Shown here: positions 25,766-33,920 of the stretch, piece after piece
Layout: each line of letters begins with the position of its first letter
How positions within the stretch are numbered: position 1 is the first letter of the stretch
Assembly: GCF_000612805.1 (NCBI RefSeq)
Contig: NZ_HG964404.1
Span: forward strand, 459,091 to 523,090
Direction of reading: 5' to 3'
DNA from: Bacillus ndiopicus
GTDB lineage: Bacteria > Bacillota > Bacilli > Bacillales_A > Planococcaceae
DNA length: 64,000 nt
The notes under the pieces: model-generated
Database searches by the model: none
Told to the model about the DNA's origin: nothing
What the model saw: the letters and a program-made list of their open reading frames with translations, nothing else
Made by a program: the position numbers and the translations under genes

Positions 25766-27571
25766 ATGTCAACATTAAAACGTAGTGAAGTTAATATTGA
25801 AGAAACTTGGAATTTAGCAGATTTATTTGCTACAGAGCAACAATTTGAGGATGCGATTGCGGAAGCGCAATCAACTGCAGCGTCAATCGCTGAAACATAT
25901 AAAGGTAAGATTGTAGATGCACAAAGTGCTGTCAATGTGATTGCTGCATACGAAAAACTTTACGAAAAATTAGTTCCAATCGGTACATATGCAAACCTTG
26001 CTCTTAGCGTAGAGCAAACAAATGGTGAAGCACAAATGCGAGCTGCAAAAATTGGACAAATAAATTCAGCAATTAGTGCTCAATTATCATTTATCCGAAG
26101 TGAGCTTTTGCAGTTAGATGAAAAGGTACTAGTTGAAGCAAGTGAGCAAGCGCCACAATATGATAACTATATTCGCAAGCTGTTACTTCAAAAACCATAC
26201 CAATTACATCCTGAAGCTGAAAAAGCATTAGCTGCATTTGGTACTACTTTTGACGCTGCATACGGCTTATACAATACAACTAAATTAGTAGATATGCAGT
26301 TCCCTAACTTTGAAGCAAATGGAGAAAGCTACCCACTTAGCTACAACTTATTTGAAGGTGATTGGGAGTCTGAAAACAATAAAGAGGTGCGTCACGCTGC
26401 TTTTGAAGCATTCCATAGTAAGTTACGTGACTATCAGCATACGACAGCAAAAACATATGATACACACTTAAAAACAGAAAAAACAGAAGCGGATTTACGT
26501 GGCTATAGCTCTGTTTTCGATTTCTTACTACAGTCACAAGAAGTAGACCGTTCACTTTACGATCGCCAAATCAACTTAATTATGTCTGAGCTAGCGCCAC
26601 ATATGCGCCGCTACGCAAAATTACTACAAAAAGTTCATAAGCTAGAGAAAATGACATTTGCAGATTTAAAAATTTCACTTGACCCGTCTTATGAGCCAAA
26701 AATTACAATCGACGAATCGCGTAAGTATATGAAAGAAGGCTTAGCAGCAATGGGGGCTGACTATGCAGAAATGCTAGATCGTTCATTTGATGAGCGCTGG
26801 ACAGATTTCGCAAACAATGCGGGTAAATCAACTGGTGCATTTTGTTCAAGTCCATTCGGCTACCACCCATATATTTTAATTTCATGGACGAGTAAAATGA
26901 ACGAAGTGTTCGTATTAGCACATGAGCTTGGTCACGCAGGCCACTTCTACTTAGCTAATGCAAATCAAAATATTTACAATGCTCGCCCTTCACTATACTT
27001 TATCGAGGCGCCATCAACGATGAATGAAATGCTTATGGCAAATCACTTATTACAAAACTCAACTGATGCACGCTTCAAACGTTGGGTTATCTCAACAATC
27101 GTATCACGTACTTACTACCATAACTTTGTGACGCACTTATTAGAAGCAGCTTACCAACGCAAAGTCTATGAAATTATTGATGCTGGCGGCTCGGTCAATG
27201 CGCCGAAATTAAACGAATTAAAACGTGGCGTGATTGAAGAGTTCTGGGGTGATACTGTAGATATTTTAGATGGTGCTGAATTAACTTGGATGCGCCAACC
27301 ACACTACTATATGGGCTTATATCCATATACGTACTCTGCTGGCTTAACAATTTCTACACAAGTATCGAAGCGTATTTTAGAGGAAGGTGAACCTGCTGTA
27401 GCAGATTGGATTAACGTCCTAAAAGCTGGTGGCACAAAATCACCTGTTGAGCTTGCAAAAATGGCTGGTGTTGATATTACAACTGAAGAACCATTACGCA
27501 ATACAATTGCCTACATTGGTAGCTTAATTGATGAGCTTGAAAAATTAACTGCTGAGCTTGGTGAAATTTAA
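25766..27571 (+). CDS. pepF: Oligoendopeptidase F, copy 1
   Basis: M3-family zinc peptidase cutting short peptides in the cytoplasm. About 601 residues, standard length. The zinc motif HELGHAGHF lies near residue 386 with the third ligand E in FIEAPSTMNEM. The start is ATG 25766 with GAGGAGG; upstream in-frame codons lie inside the promoter. It is closely similar along its whole length to the second copy at 33921. The next gene (VOC) starts 2 bp after its stop. Confidence 0.95.
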   Translation: MSTLKRSEVNIEETWNLADLFATEQQFEDAIAEAQSTAASIAETYKGKIVDAQSAVNVIAAYEKLYEKLVPIGTYANLALSVEQTNGEAQMRAAKIGQINSAISAQLSFIRSELLQLDEKVLVEASEQAPQYDNYIRKLLLQKPYQLHPEAEKALAAFGTTFDAAYGLYNTTKLVDMQFPNFEANGESYPLSYNLFEGDWESENNKEVRHAAFEAFHSKLRDYQHTTAKTYDTHLKTEKTEADLRGYSSVFDFLLQSQEVDRSLYDRQINLIMSELAPHMRRYAKLLQKVHKLEKMTFADLKISLDPSYEPKITIDESRKYMKEGLAAMGADYAEMLDRSFDERWTDFANNAGKSTGAFCSSPFGYHPYILISWTSKMNEVFVLAHELGHAGHFYLANANQNIYNARPSLYFIEAPSTMNEMLMANHLLQNSTDARFKRWVISTIVSRTYYHNFVTHLLEAAYQRKVYEIIDAGGSVNAPKLNELKRGVIEEFWGDTVDILDGAELTWMRQPHYYMGLYPYTYSAGLTISTQVSKRILEEGEPAVADWINVLKAGGTKSPVELAKMAGVDITTEEPLRNTIAYIGSLIDELEKLTAELGEI

Positions 27572-27573
27572 AA

Positions 27574-27957
27574 GTGAAAAGCATATTAATTGCATCTCAC
27601 TGTATATTTCCAACCTTAGATATCATAAGGACGGCAGATTTTTATGAACAAAAAATGGGATTTAAAGCTGTTCATTATTTGAATGCAAATGAACCTCATA
27701 TTTGTTTATATCGCGATACAACAGAGATTATTTTAACGCAATCCAATGGTCAAAAAGTAATTCCAAATCGAGAATTATATGGTTACGGCTATGATGCTTA
27801 CTTTATCACCAAAAATCAAGAAGAACACCAAAAGGAATTGGTCAATTCAGATGTGAAAATTGTCCGTTCATTAAATAACACAGATTACAATAATAAAGAA
27901 TTTGTCATTGAAGATATCGATGGAAGATGGATTGCATTTGGGATTAAAGTAGATTAA
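27574..27957 (+). CDS. VOC (glyoxalase-fold) family protein
   Basis: 127 residues, with PTLDIIRTADFYEQKMGFKA at the N-terminus and a C-terminal FVIEDIDGRWIAFGIK, typical of bleomycin-resistance/glyoxalase-fold proteins. Start is GTG 27574, only 2 bp after pepF, with GGTGA at the end of pepF as its ribosome site, so it is translationally linked. The substrate is unknown. A terminator follows. Confidence 0.8.
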   Translation: MKSILIASHCIFPTLDIIRTADFYEQKMGFKAVHYLNANEPHICLYRDTTEIILTQSNGQKVIPNRELYGYGYDAYFITKNQEEHQKELVNSDVKIVRSLNNTDYNNKEFVIEDIDGRWIAFGIKVD

Positions 27958-27981
27958 ATATTGCTCGCCTAACCAATATGA

Positions 27982-28030
27982 AGCTGTTGGAAAAGTAGCC
28001 AAATGCGCCGCTTTTCCAGCAGCTCTTTTT
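27982..28030 (+). terminator. Terminator after pepF1-VOC
   Basis: AGCTGTTGGAAAAG pairs with CTTTTCCAGCAGCT, followed by CTTTTT. Confidence 0.88.
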
Positions 28031-28043
28031 AATTGTAATAGAA

Positions 28044-28079
28044 AAAACTGTAGGCAAACTCAAAGTTAGCCTACAGTTT
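28044..28079 (-). terminator. Terminator after the SDR gene
   Basis: AAACTGTAGGC pairs with GCCTACAGTTT; on the minus strand TTTTTTC follows. Confidence 0.85.
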
Positions 28080-28082
28080 AAA

Positions 28083-28838
28083 TTAATGTAAAATTGAACC
28101 GCCATCAATAATTAGTTCAATACCCGTTACGAATTTTGATTCATCAGAAGCTAAGTAAAGGACACCGTATGCAATATCAGATGGTTGACCAAGAACATTT
28201 AAAGGAATTCCCGCCATTGTTGCCTCTCTTACTTCTTTGTTGCTTGTGAACATTTCAATCATCGGTGTTTCAATTGTGCCCGGGTGCACTGAGTTTACGC
28301 GAATATTGTATTTACCATAATCAAGCGCAACATTTTTTGTTAACAGTCGAAGTCCACCTTTTGAACTGTTGTAAGCAGCATTCCCAACGCCATTAATACC
28401 TGAAAGAGAAGAAATATTGACGATGCTTCCGCCACCTACCTTTTTCATTTCAGGAAGAACAGCTTTGATTCCTAAGAAAGGCCCTTTCGTATTAATATCG
28501 AGAATTCTATCCCAGGTAGACTCCTCTACTTCCTCGATTGGCTGAGTAATTAAGCCTGTAATTCCTGCATTATTAACAAGAATATCAACCTTTCCATATT
28601 CCTTTACAGCCGCTTCCACAACTTTTTTCCAATCATCCGCTGATGCAACGTTGTGTGCAACCGCTATTGCTTCTCCCCCATTTTCATTAATGTCTTTTAC
28701 TACACTCTCTAATAATTCAAATTGAACGTCTGTTGCAACTACTTTTGCTCCTTCACGCGCAAATAAACGCGCTTCTTCTGCCCCTTGTCCACTTGCAGCC
28801 CCAGTAATGATTGCTACTTTGTTTGCTAATCGTGCCAT
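28083..28838 (-). CDS. Short-chain dehydrogenase/reductase
   Basis: 251-residue classical SDR with the NAD(P)-binding TGAASGQG, the structural NNAG motif, and catalytic S (NISSLSG) and YNSSK. An aspartate after the second strand (ATDVQ) suggests NAD preference. C-terminal FVTGIELIIDGG is standard. It is divergent from a TetR gene with a perfect palindrome between them, suggesting local repression and induction by a substrate-like molecule. The substrate is unknown. Confidence 0.9.
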   Translation of the reverse strand: MARLANKVAIITGAASGQGAEEARLFAREGAKVVATDVQFELLESVVKDINENGGEAIAVAHNVASADDWKKVVEAAVKEYGKVDILVNNAGITGLITQPIEEVEESTWDRILDINTKGPFLGIKAVLPEMKKVGGGSIVNISSLSGINGVGNAAYNSSKGGLRLLTKNVALDYGKYNIRVNSVHPGTIETPMIEMFTSNKEVREATMAGIPLNVLGQPSDIAYGVLYLASDESKFVTGIELIIDGGSILH

Positions 28839-28865
28839 TTGATATCTCTCCTTTAAAATTAAAAA

Positions 28866-28884
28866 ATGATAGTCTAACTATCAT
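28866..28884. promoter_or_regulatory. Candidate TetR operator between SDR and TetR genes
   Basis: Perfect palindrome ATGATAGT-CTA-ACTATCAT in the divergent intergenic region, 27 bp upstream of the SDR start codon. A second partial half-site (ATTATAGTC) follows. Operator function is inferred from position. Confidence 0.6.
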
Positions 28885-29003
28885 CATTATAGTCTTTAAT
28901 CTATTCTATTACAAATAATTAGATTGCCTAGTTTTGAACAAATTGACGACCTATTATTAATTTGTTAGCATCATGTAAGAGTAATGCTGAAGGAGTTGTT
29001 ATC

Positions 29004-29663
29004 GTGGATCCACGAAGTAGATGGGAACAAGAGCGCCAAGACGGAAAAAATAAGCGGATGAAATTCATTGTGGAGGCCGCAGAACGAGTATTTAGTATTA
29101 AAGGCTTTGAAAAGACAACAATGCAGGATATTGCGGATGATCTTAATTTAGGGATTGCAACTATTTTTCGATACTTTCCTAAAAAAGATAAACTAATTGT
29201 AGCAGTAGCTATTAATGTAGTAGAGAGATACTATAACCTCTTTACCGCTGTTGCAGCTAAAAATGCTACTTGTTATGAGAAAATGGAAGCATTGTTTGAT
29301 TATTTTATAGCGGATATTGAACCAGAAAATTTAGCTTGTACAAAATTGTTGGAGGTTTTTGAAAGCTATGCTTCTACATCGCTTGAAGAGCTAGAAGATT
29401 ATCAGGAGTATACTTTAATTCGGAAAAAAATTGCTAAAACACTTACTGAAATGATTGAAGAAGGGTCGTTGGATGGTTCAATTCGGACTGATATTGCAGC
29501 GAAGGACGTTTTATCATCCATCATCAACGCATTTGGATTGTTTTCAAGAAAGCTATCTTTGTACGAAAGAATCCCCTTTTTTGAGGATGAATTAGACCCA
29601 CATGTTCAATTGGCTATCATTAAAGGTATATTTATGGAGTATATAAAGCCTAAACAAGGTTGA
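29004..29663 (+). CDS. TetR family transcriptional regulator
   Basis: About 219 residues. The N-terminal HTH is clear: IVEAAERVFSIKGFEKTTMQDIADDLNLGIATIFRYFPKKDKL in residues 20-62, with a divergent ligand domain after it. The start is GTG 29004 with AAGGAG upstream; an upstream in-frame ATG at 28962 lacks a site. Divergent from the SDR gene, probably controlling it and itself through the palindrome at 28866. The ligand is unknown. Confidence 0.85.
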   Translation: MDPRSRWEQERQDGKNKRMKFIVEAAERVFSIKGFEKTTMQDIADDLNLGIATIFRYFPKKDKLIVAVAINVVERYYNLFTAVAAKNATCYEKMEALFDYFIADIEPENLACTKLLEVFESYASTSLEELEDYQEYTLIRKKIAKTLTEMIEEGSLDGSIRTDIAAKDVLSSIINAFGLFSRKLSLYERIPFFEDELDPHVQLAIIKGIFMEYIKPKQG

Positions 29664-29666
29664 AGG

Positions 29667-29713
29667 GATTGCCTGAAAAGCAGGCTGGCGCGCCACTTTT
29701 CGGGCAATCTTTT
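29667..29713 (+). terminator. Terminator after the TetR gene
   Basis: GATTGCC-GAAAAG pairs with CTTTTC-GGGCAATC followed by TTTT. Confidence 0.8.
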
Positions 29714-29855
29714 ACTATCTTAATGCAGAGGTAACCATTTAGAAAAATGTAAGTATCCATTAAAAAGGTTACAACACTAATTTTTATGGCGTTTCTTTCA
29801 ATTCTAAAATAAATAAGTATCAAAAAAGATTTCGACTTTCAGGACAATCCATTTG

Positions 29856-30484
29856 TTATTTTTCTACAGCTACTAATAAAAACATAGGCCTCCTTAGCTC
29901 ATCCTTCATTCCTTCCACTGCTTTTAACATTTCCTCTGATGGATATGATTCCTTCATGGATTTGATTGTAAAACCTGCCTCAATCAATGTATTTAAATAG
30001 GTGGATAATGTGCGGTGATATTTGACAACATCCTCTGCTAAAAATGATGTTTGGCGCACTCCTTGCAAATGATAGTCATCTACAGCCCAATGCAGTCGCT
30101 CCCCATTTTCATCATAATGCCAATCTTGGGCTGCGCGAGAAGTGAAAATAGGATGTTCTACTGAAAATACAAAGGAGCCTCCCTTTTTCAGCAGGTTAAA
30201 TATTTTTTGGCAAACGAAATCGAACGCTTCGACATAGTGAAAGGCAAGTGAGCTTATAACTATATCAAATTGCCCCTCAGCAAAATCGATATCCTCAATT
30301 GGCATTTGTAAATATGAAATTTTATCACTACTTGATAATGTTTGTGCTTTTTGCAACATTTTTTCTGAAATATCTATACCAATTACAGCGCTTGCCCCTT
30401 CTTCGACTGCGTAACGACAATGCCAGCCATAGCCACACCCTAAATCTAGCACAGACTTATTTTCAAATGATGGCAATAAATCTT
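29856..30484 (-). pseudogene. SAM-dependent methyltransferase, 3' part (split by the transposon)
   Basis: Encodes about 206 residues of a class I methyltransferase: motif I VLDLGCGYGWHCRYA, acidic GIDISEKML, and FDIVISSLAFHYVE. The open frame runs on to 30563, but everything beyond 30484 is transposon end sequence, so its first 26 or so codons are not original. The missing N-terminus (37 codons) lies at 33652-33762 on the same strand. Joining the halves at the 8-bp duplication AAGATTTA restores an uninterrupted frame of 243 codons reading WHILKDL-LPSFENK across the junction. The gene is therefore a recent insertional pseudogene. Confidence 0.92.
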
Positions 30485-30740
30485 GGGTATTCGGATTATC
30501 GTGTGGAATACTCCACAAAATTAAAAACTTAATCAGAGTACAATTAACATAGTAAGTAAGCAAAAATTAATTACTTTTCATTAAATCATTTTCCCATTAT
30601 GGCTATTAATCTTCCTTCAAAAAATACCTCGGATAAGGCACATAACCTCTAAACTTTCCGTACACCCCTCTATTTCTATTTAAACAAATAGGATGATAGT
30701 TAGTTAAAACTTTTTCATATCTCTTGAATGGCTTTAATAA

Positions 30741-30773
30741 TTGACATATATATAATTGTTAAGTAAACTTAAC
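30741..30773 (+). promoter_or_regulatory. Promoter and MarR-type operator inside the transposon
   Basis: TTGACA, 17 bp, TAAACT form a near-consensus sigma-A promoter. The perfect palindrome GTTAAG-TAAA-CTTAAC (30758-30773) covers the -10 box. Autorepression by the MarR protein encoded just downstream is the natural reading. Confidence 0.75.
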
Positions 30774-30814
30774 TTAACTAAAAAACTTTAAAATGAATTG
30801 GAGATGATAGATCT

Positions 30815-31264
30815 ATGCAAGATTATTTGATAATCATAGACAAAATCAATCAAAAGTTTGAGCAATTTAAGTTATTAGTTTTACAAGAAACCGAAGAGGT
30901 TAAGGAATTAGAAAACTTTCACTTAACTCCTCAACAAGAAATAATAATGTTTTATATCATTCGTAATGAGCCAGTAATTGCGAATGATATTGCAAACTAT
31001 TTTGATGTTTCAAAAAGTGCAGTTAGCCAAGTAATTTCAAAACTTGAAGAAATGAAAATGATAAATCGTCAAGTGAATTCAATAAATCGTAGGGAGACCC
31101 TTATTTATCTTGGGGATAAGGGTCAAGAATTTCATCAGCTTCTTAAAAAAATCGATGAAATTCTTGTGAAAAAGTATTACTCAAAAGTAAGTTTAACAGA
31201 ATTAAAAAATGTTCTTGATATATTAAATATGATTGTCGGAACTAAAAAAAACAAAGGGAGTTAA
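30815..31264 (+). CDS. MarR family regulator (transposon passenger)
   Basis: 149 residues with a winged-helix core: LTPQQEIIMFYIIRN, then NDIANYFDVSKSAVSQVISKLEEMKMINRQ and RRETLIYLGDKGQE (the wing). The N- and C-terminal helices fit dimerisation. It is 4 bp upstream of the MBL gene, so both are expressed from the palindrome-covered promoter. It presumably controls this two-gene operon in response to an unknown small molecule. Confidence 0.88.
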   Translation: MQDYLIIIDKINQKFEQFKLLVLQETEEVKELENFHLTPQQEIIMFYIIRNEPVIANDIANYFDVSKSAVSQVISKLEEMKMINRQVNSINRRETLIYLGDKGQEFHQLLKKIDEILVKKYYSKVSLTELKNVLDILNMIVGTKKNKGS

Positions 31265-31268
31265 GATA

Positions 31269-32117
31269 ATGGGGAAAAACTTGAAGCAACTAACCGATTG
31301 TATATACTATTTACCGCATGATCCTGAAACAGATCGACCAATCCTATCTGCCATATGTGGGACTCACCAAACTTTAATTGTTGATGCAGGAAATTCTGAT
31401 AAGCATGCAAAGTTATTTCTAAATGAACTAAATCAACGTCAGATTACTAATTATCATTCTGTAGCATTAACACATTGGCATTGGGATCATAGCTTTGGAA
31501 CAAATCAGATGAATCTGTTAGCCATAGCACATGAAAAAACAAAAATGCAACTTAGAAAAATTACGGAATATGAATGGTCAGATGACGCTTTAGATGATCG
31601 TGTAGAAAAAGGCTTAGAGAATCAATTTTGTTCAGATATGATAAAAAAAGAATTTGGGGTAGACAGAAATATCACCATCACTTTACCTAATATTACATTT
31701 AAAGAACAATTTGAGATTGATTTAGGTGGTATTCGGTGTTTAATCAAACATGTAGGTGGGGATCATTCTGATGACTCTTCACTCATTTTTGTAGAGGAAG
31801 AAAAAGTACTTTTTTTAGGTGACTGTTTATATCCAAGTATTTATACACAACAACCACAATATAAGATTGATAATGTTAGACACCTCTTAGAAAATATTGA
31901 AATGTTTGATGCCGAGATTTATGTGCTCTCGCATGAAACTCCATTATCTAAAGATGATTTTATGGGTTATATAAGTCTATTGAAGTTAATTTGTGATTTA
32001 ACAGAAAAACATCAAAGCAACCACATGAATTTGGTCAATGAACTAACTACTAAAATGAATCGTAAATTAAGTCAGTTAGAAGAAGAAATTATTTATTGTT
32101 TTATTAACGGATTATAA
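31269..32117 (+). CDS. MBL-fold metallohydrolase (transposon passenger)
   Basis: About 282 residues with all metallo-beta-lactamase-fold ligands: THWHWDH (HxHxDH), H in VGGDHSDDS, D in FLGDCLY and H in LSHETP. No signal peptide, so a cytoplasmic hydrolase (lactonase, phosphoesterase or similar) rather than a secreted beta-lactamase. ATG 31269 with AAGGGAG is preferred over 31233, which is inside the MarR gene. A terminator at 32199 separates it from the transposase. As passenger cargo it may give a selectable trait; the substrate is unknown. Confidence 0.87.
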   Translation: MGKNLKQLTDCIYYLPHDPETDRPILSAICGTHQTLIVDAGNSDKHAKLFLNELNQRQITNYHSVALTHWHWDHSFGTNQMNLLAIAHEKTKMQLRKITEYEWSDDALDDRVEKGLENQFCSDMIKKEFGVDRNITITLPNITFKEQFEIDLGGIRCLIKHVGGDHSDDSSLIFVEEEKVLFLGDCLYPSIYTQQPQYKIDNVRHLLENIEMFDAEIYVLSHETPLSKDDFMGYISLLKLICDLTEKHQSNHMNLVNELTTKMNRKLSQLEEEIIYCFINGL

Positions 32118-32198
32118 ATTGATCAATCCAGAAAACCCTGAACCCCAAAAAATTGCTGATTATAGAAATAAAACTTAAAGACAATATTCATAATTTCA

Positions 32199-32235
32199 AT
32201 GTCTGAGAAGTGCAATGCTCAGGCATTTTTTATTA
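32199..32235 (+). terminator. Terminator between passenger operon and transposase
   Basis: AATG-CTGAG pairs with CTCAG-CATT followed by TTTTTATT. Confidence 0.75.
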
Positions 32236-32280
32236 TTTAAGTTTTAACAATGAAACGATATATAGTAAAGGATAGTTTAA

Positions 32281-33621
32281 ATGTTAACCAATATGATTAA
32301 TCTTCCAAACTTTAAGATTCTGGATATGAAAGAAAGTGCAGATGATTATAGATTCTTAGTTGAGTCTACTACTCTACCTCCTTCTCATTGTCTAAAATGT
32401 GGTACTGTTGCAAACTTATATAAACATGGTAAGAAACAACAGCTATTTTTCGACCTGCCAATGCACGCAAAACGTGTCGGCATTTATGTCAATCGCCAAC
32501 GATATAAATGTAGGGAATGTAATGAAACATTTTTTGAAAATTTACCAGATATGGATGTCAATCGTTCTGTTACTAATAGACTAATAAATTGGATTCAAGA
32601 AGCAAGTCTGGAAAAAACATTTACCAGTGTTGCGGAGGAGATTGGCGTTGACGAAAAAACTGTACGAAACATCTTTAATGACTACGTTGCTGAACTTGAA
32701 GCTCAAACTGATTTTAGAACACCTAAATGGCTTGGTATTGATGAAGTTCATTTGCTTAAAAATTATCGTTGTGTAATTACTGATGTTGAAAACAAGTCGG
32801 TAATTGATATTTTACGAAAACGGAATAAAGATGTGGTTATCAGTTACCTTTCAAGACTCCAAGACATTGATAAAATTGAACTTGTAGCAATGGATATGTG
32901 GAATCCTTATAAAAGTGCTGTGAAATTAGTGATACCACATGCTAAAATCGTAATTGATAAATTTCATGTTGTTAAATTAGCCAATGAAGCCTTGGAAAAG
33001 ATCCGAAAGGCTAATCGTCAAAATGTGTCAGCCAAAGAACGTAGGCAACTCATGAGAGACCGTTATGTACTTCTTACAAGACGTAAAGACCTTAATGACT
33101 TTGATAACCAAATAAAATTACAAATATGGACTGATATGTTCCCGTTACTTGGTCAAGCATATGAGCTTAAAGAGCAATTCTTTGACATTTATGAGGCTGA
33201 ATCAATCAACGAAGCCTATAAACTGTATCAAAACTGGTTTTCAAATGTACCTAAAGAATTGATGGCTTATTTTGAGGGTCTAATAAAAGCAATGAATAAT
33301 TGGGAAGAAGAGATATTCAACTATTTCAATTCTCCAATTACAAACGCCTATACAGAATCCTTGAATCGTTTAATTAAGACAATGAACCATATTGGTCGTG
33401 GTTACTCTTTTGAAACCCTCAGAGCAAAAATCTTATTTACACAAGGCTATCGTAAATTAAAAAAGAAAAAGAAATTCAAAGAAGTTGAAGTTACGTTCGG
33501 AAAAATGTTACCTGATCATTTCCCGAATTGGGAACAAACTGGCTATGAATGGGTGTATGAGGAAATCTATGGAGCTGATTTTTCCACACTTACCAAGTCT
33601 ATGGAAGAGGGTACTTTTTAG
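32281..33621 (+). CDS. tnp: ISL3-family transposase
   Basis: 446-residue DDE-type transposase. The N-terminal zinc finger has CLKCG and CRECN pairs, followed by an HTH region (SVAEEIGVDEKTVRNIF). The catalytic domain has D in WLGIDEVH and D in AMDMWNPY, and E in NAYTESLNRLIK. Full length with no frameshift. AAAGGA lies 8 nt before the ATG. It is 30 bp from the right-hand terminal repeat. Confidence 0.95.
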   Translation: MLTNMINLPNFKILDMKESADDYRFLVESTTLPPSHCLKCGTVANLYKHGKKQQLFFDLPMHAKRVGIYVNRQRYKCRECNETFFENLPDMDVNRSVTNRLINWIQEASLEKTFTSVAEEIGVDEKTVRNIFNDYVAELEAQTDFRTPKWLGIDEVHLLKNYRCVITDVENKSVIDILRKRNKDVVISYLSRLQDIDKIELVAMDMWNPYKSAVKLVIPHAKIVIDKFHVVKLANEALEKIRKANRQNVSAKERRQLMRDRYVLLTRRKDLNDFDNQIKLQIWTDMFPLLGQAYELKEQFFDIYEAESINEAYKLYQNWFSNVPKELMAYFEGLIKAMNNWEEEIFNYFNSPITNAYTESLNRLIKTMNHIGRGYSFETLRAKILFTQGYRKLKKKKKFKEVEVTFGKMLPDHFPNWEQTGYEWVYEEIYGADFSTLTKSMEEGTF

Positions 33622-33651
33622 CCCTCTTTCCACACTATTTTCCGATTACCC

Positions 33652-33762
33652 TAAATCTTTTAAAATATGCCATTCCCCTGCCGCTTTTAAACCTTCTACA
33701 GAACGAGGCATTTGCGCGTACATCTCGAAAAATTGGTCGTTATCATATTTATTTTGTTTCAT
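33652..33762 (-). pseudogene. SAM-dependent methyltransferase, 5' part (split by the transposon)
   Basis: An ATG at 33762 with a strong GGAGG site encodes 37 original codons, beginning MKQNKYDNDQFFEMYAQM and ending GEWHILKDL. This is the usual N-terminus of the methyltransferase family whose remainder lies at 29856-30484. The frame then enters the transposon end (GGG TAA) and stops. It is divergent from pepF copy 2. Confidence 0.9.
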
Positions 33763-33851
33763 AGTTTGTCCTCCACCTTTAGTTTCCCTTTTATTTTACT
33801 AATTCTCCCCTACTCACAAAAGCATTTCTTCCTAGTGTCACAGAGTAATTT

Positions 33852-33880
33852 TTGCAATATTCCGTTAACAGTGCTACAAT
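33852..33880 (+). promoter_or_regulatory. Promoter of pepF copy 2
   Basis: TTGCAA and TACAAT 17 bp apart, followed by TTATTTCG as in the copy 1 promoter. Confidence 0.55.
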
Positions 33881-33920
33881 TTATTTCGTATAACGTAATA
33901 ATTAGGAGGCTTTCAGCATT

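Larger units (their letters stand above)
30485..33651 (+). mobile_element. ISL3-family transposon with passenger genes (3167 bp)
   Basis: Both ends begin GGGTA-TCGG-AT-GTGTGGAA in inverted orientation; 20 of the first 24 positions match. The element is flanked by the 8-bp direct repeat TAAATCTT (30477-30484 and 33652-33659), the duplication length of ISL3 elements. It carries, in one direction, a MarR regulator, an MBL-fold hydrolase and the ISL3 transposase. It splits a methyltransferase gene on the opposite strand. Intact ends, duplication and transposase suggest a recent and possibly still mobile element. The 270 bp at its left end hold only the end repeat and the MarR promoter. Confidence 0.92.

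Noticed and set aside
30485..30563. The methyltransferase frame appears to start at 30563
   Set aside because: These codons are the left end of the transposon; there is no ribosome site, and the true N-terminus with a strong site lies at 33652-33762.
31269..32117. Transposon MBL protein as an antibiotic-destroying metallo-beta-lactamase
   Set aside because: The metal ligands fit the whole MBL superfamily; there is no signal peptide and no specific beta-lactamase feature, so only a general hydrolase call is made.
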